Made by a program: the position numbers and the translations under genes
Part shown: in pieces, positions 6,548 to 7,100 of the stretch
Numbering within the stretch: the stretch's first letter is position 1
Layout of the letters: every line of letters begins with the position of its first letter
The notes under the pieces: generated by a model
What the model saw: only the letters and a program-made list of their open reading frames with translations
What the model was told of the DNA's origin: nothing
Databases searched by the model: none
Assembly (NCBI GenBank): GCA_022566355.1
Contig: JADFJB010000169.1
Span: 1-7,100 of the forward strand
Length of the DNA: 7,100 nt
Direction: 5' to 3'
Source: a candidate division KSB1 bacterium
GTDB lineage: Bacteria > Zhuqueibacterota > JdFR-76 > DREG01

Positions 6548-7100
6548 ATGCAGGCTGTTGTAAAAACGGAAGCTGGAAAAGGGGCTGTTTATATCGAAAA
6601 ACCTATACCGGAAATTTCAGATTTAGAAGTATTGGTGAAAGTAAGAACAACTTCCATATGTGGCTCCGATCTTCATTTGTATAATTGGGAAACCTGGTCG
6701 GAAGATAGAATTCATTTACCCAGGGTGATGGGTCATGAGATGGCGGGGGAGGTTGTAGAAGTTGGCAAAATGGTTAAGAACATCCAGGCAGGTGATTATA
6801 TTTCAGCAGAAACGCACCTTTATTGCGGCCGATGTTATGCTTGCCTCCAGGGCAGGCAAGAGGTTTGTTTGAACCTGAAGATTTTAGGTTTTGATCAGGA
6901 TGGTTCATTTGCAAATTATGTTTGCTTGCCCGAGAATGTGATCTGGAAAAACGATCCCTTAATTCCCAAAGATTGGGGTTCACTTCAAGAACCTCTGGGC
7001 AATGCCATAGATACGGTGTTGGCTGAAAACGTGACCGGGAAAACGGTTTTGTTTACCGGCTGCGGACCGATTGGCTTGCTGGGCATCGGGGTTGCCAAAG
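6548..7100 (+). CDS. tdh: L-threonine 3-dehydrogenase (N-terminal 184 residues; runs off right edge)
   Basis: This zinc-dependent medium-chain dehydrogenase oxidises L-threonine with NAD+ to 2-amino-3-oxobutanoate in the cytoplasm; a ligase (Kbl) then normally makes glycine and acetyl-CoA. Catalytic-zinc residues are visible as Cys38 (ICGSD) and His63-Glu64 (GHE), and the structural-zinc cysteines as Cys93, 96, 99 and 107. These positions equal those I recall for E. coli Tdh when counted from this ATG, which supports it as the start. His43 is kept, and Ser40 replaces the Thr of E. coli. LYNWETW and EPLGNAIDTVL are Tdh hallmarks that separate it from sorbitol or butanediol dehydrogenases. The dinucleotide-binding GCGPIG motif sits at 171-176. 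Family members are about 340-350 residues, so roughly half is present. The gene lies 288 bp behind the peptidase gene with repeats between, so it is probably a separate unit. A GTG at 6539 is an alternative start. Confidence 0.9.
   Translation, partial: MQAVVKTEAGKGAVYIEKPIPEISDLEVLVKVRTTSICGSDLHLYNWETWSEDRIHLPRVMGHEMAGEVVEVGKMVKNIQAGDYISAETHLYCGRCYACLQGRQEVCLNLKILGFDQDGSFANYVCLPENVIWKNDPLIPKDWGSLQEPLGNAIDTVLAENVTGKTVLFTGCGPIGLLGIGVAK

Noticed and set aside
6774-6983. Minus-strand 69-codon frame.
   Set aside because: It lies wholly inside the well-supported tdh reading frame on the other strand.

Overview
The window looks like chromosomal DNA from a member of the Fibrobacterota-Chlorobiota-Bacteroidota (FCB) superphylum or a neighbouring lineage such as Calditrichota/KSB1. 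This is inferred from a large C25 (gingipain/PorU-like) cysteine peptidase with CARDB modules and a FlgD-type C-terminal sorting module, from a secreted protein built of BACON-like repeats, and from AT-rich intergenic DNA holding degenerate inverted repeats. No rRNA, tRNA, CRISPR array, transposase or phage gene is visible.

Layout, left to right. (1) Positions 1-916, minus strand: the N-terminal 305 codons of an exported protein with a Sec signal peptide, followed by exact 106-residue tandem BACON-like Ig repeats. It runs off the left edge. Plus-strand open frames over the same DNA are shadows. (2) Positions 917-1366: a 450-bp divergent intergenic region. It holds a 12-bp palindrome near the minus-strand start and a ~175-bp element with long imperfect terminal inverted repeats whose arms have a CGCnAAGn periodicity. 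(3) Positions 1367-6259, plus strand: a 1630-residue secreted C25-family peptidase with a His814/Cys846 catalytic pair, two CARDB modules, other beta-sandwich modules and a C-terminal FlgD-Ig-like tail of the type used for type IX secretion. (4) Positions 6260-6547: an intergenic region with a second, unrelated repeat cluster (AATTCCAA-type inverted repeats around a REP-like hairpin). (5) From 6548 to the right edge, plus strand: the first 184 codons of L-threonine 3-dehydrogenase (tdh), with both zinc sites intact.

Functionally, the two divergent genes both encode large exported modular proteins and may act at the cell surface. tdh is an ordinary amino-acid catabolism gene with no evident link to them. 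The most unusual items are the modular C25 peptidase that carries its own sorting tail, the repeat protein whose neighbouring repeats differ sharply in base composition, and the two structured intergenic repeat elements that flank the peptidase gene. I see no convincing evidence of a wholly new multi-gene system in this window.
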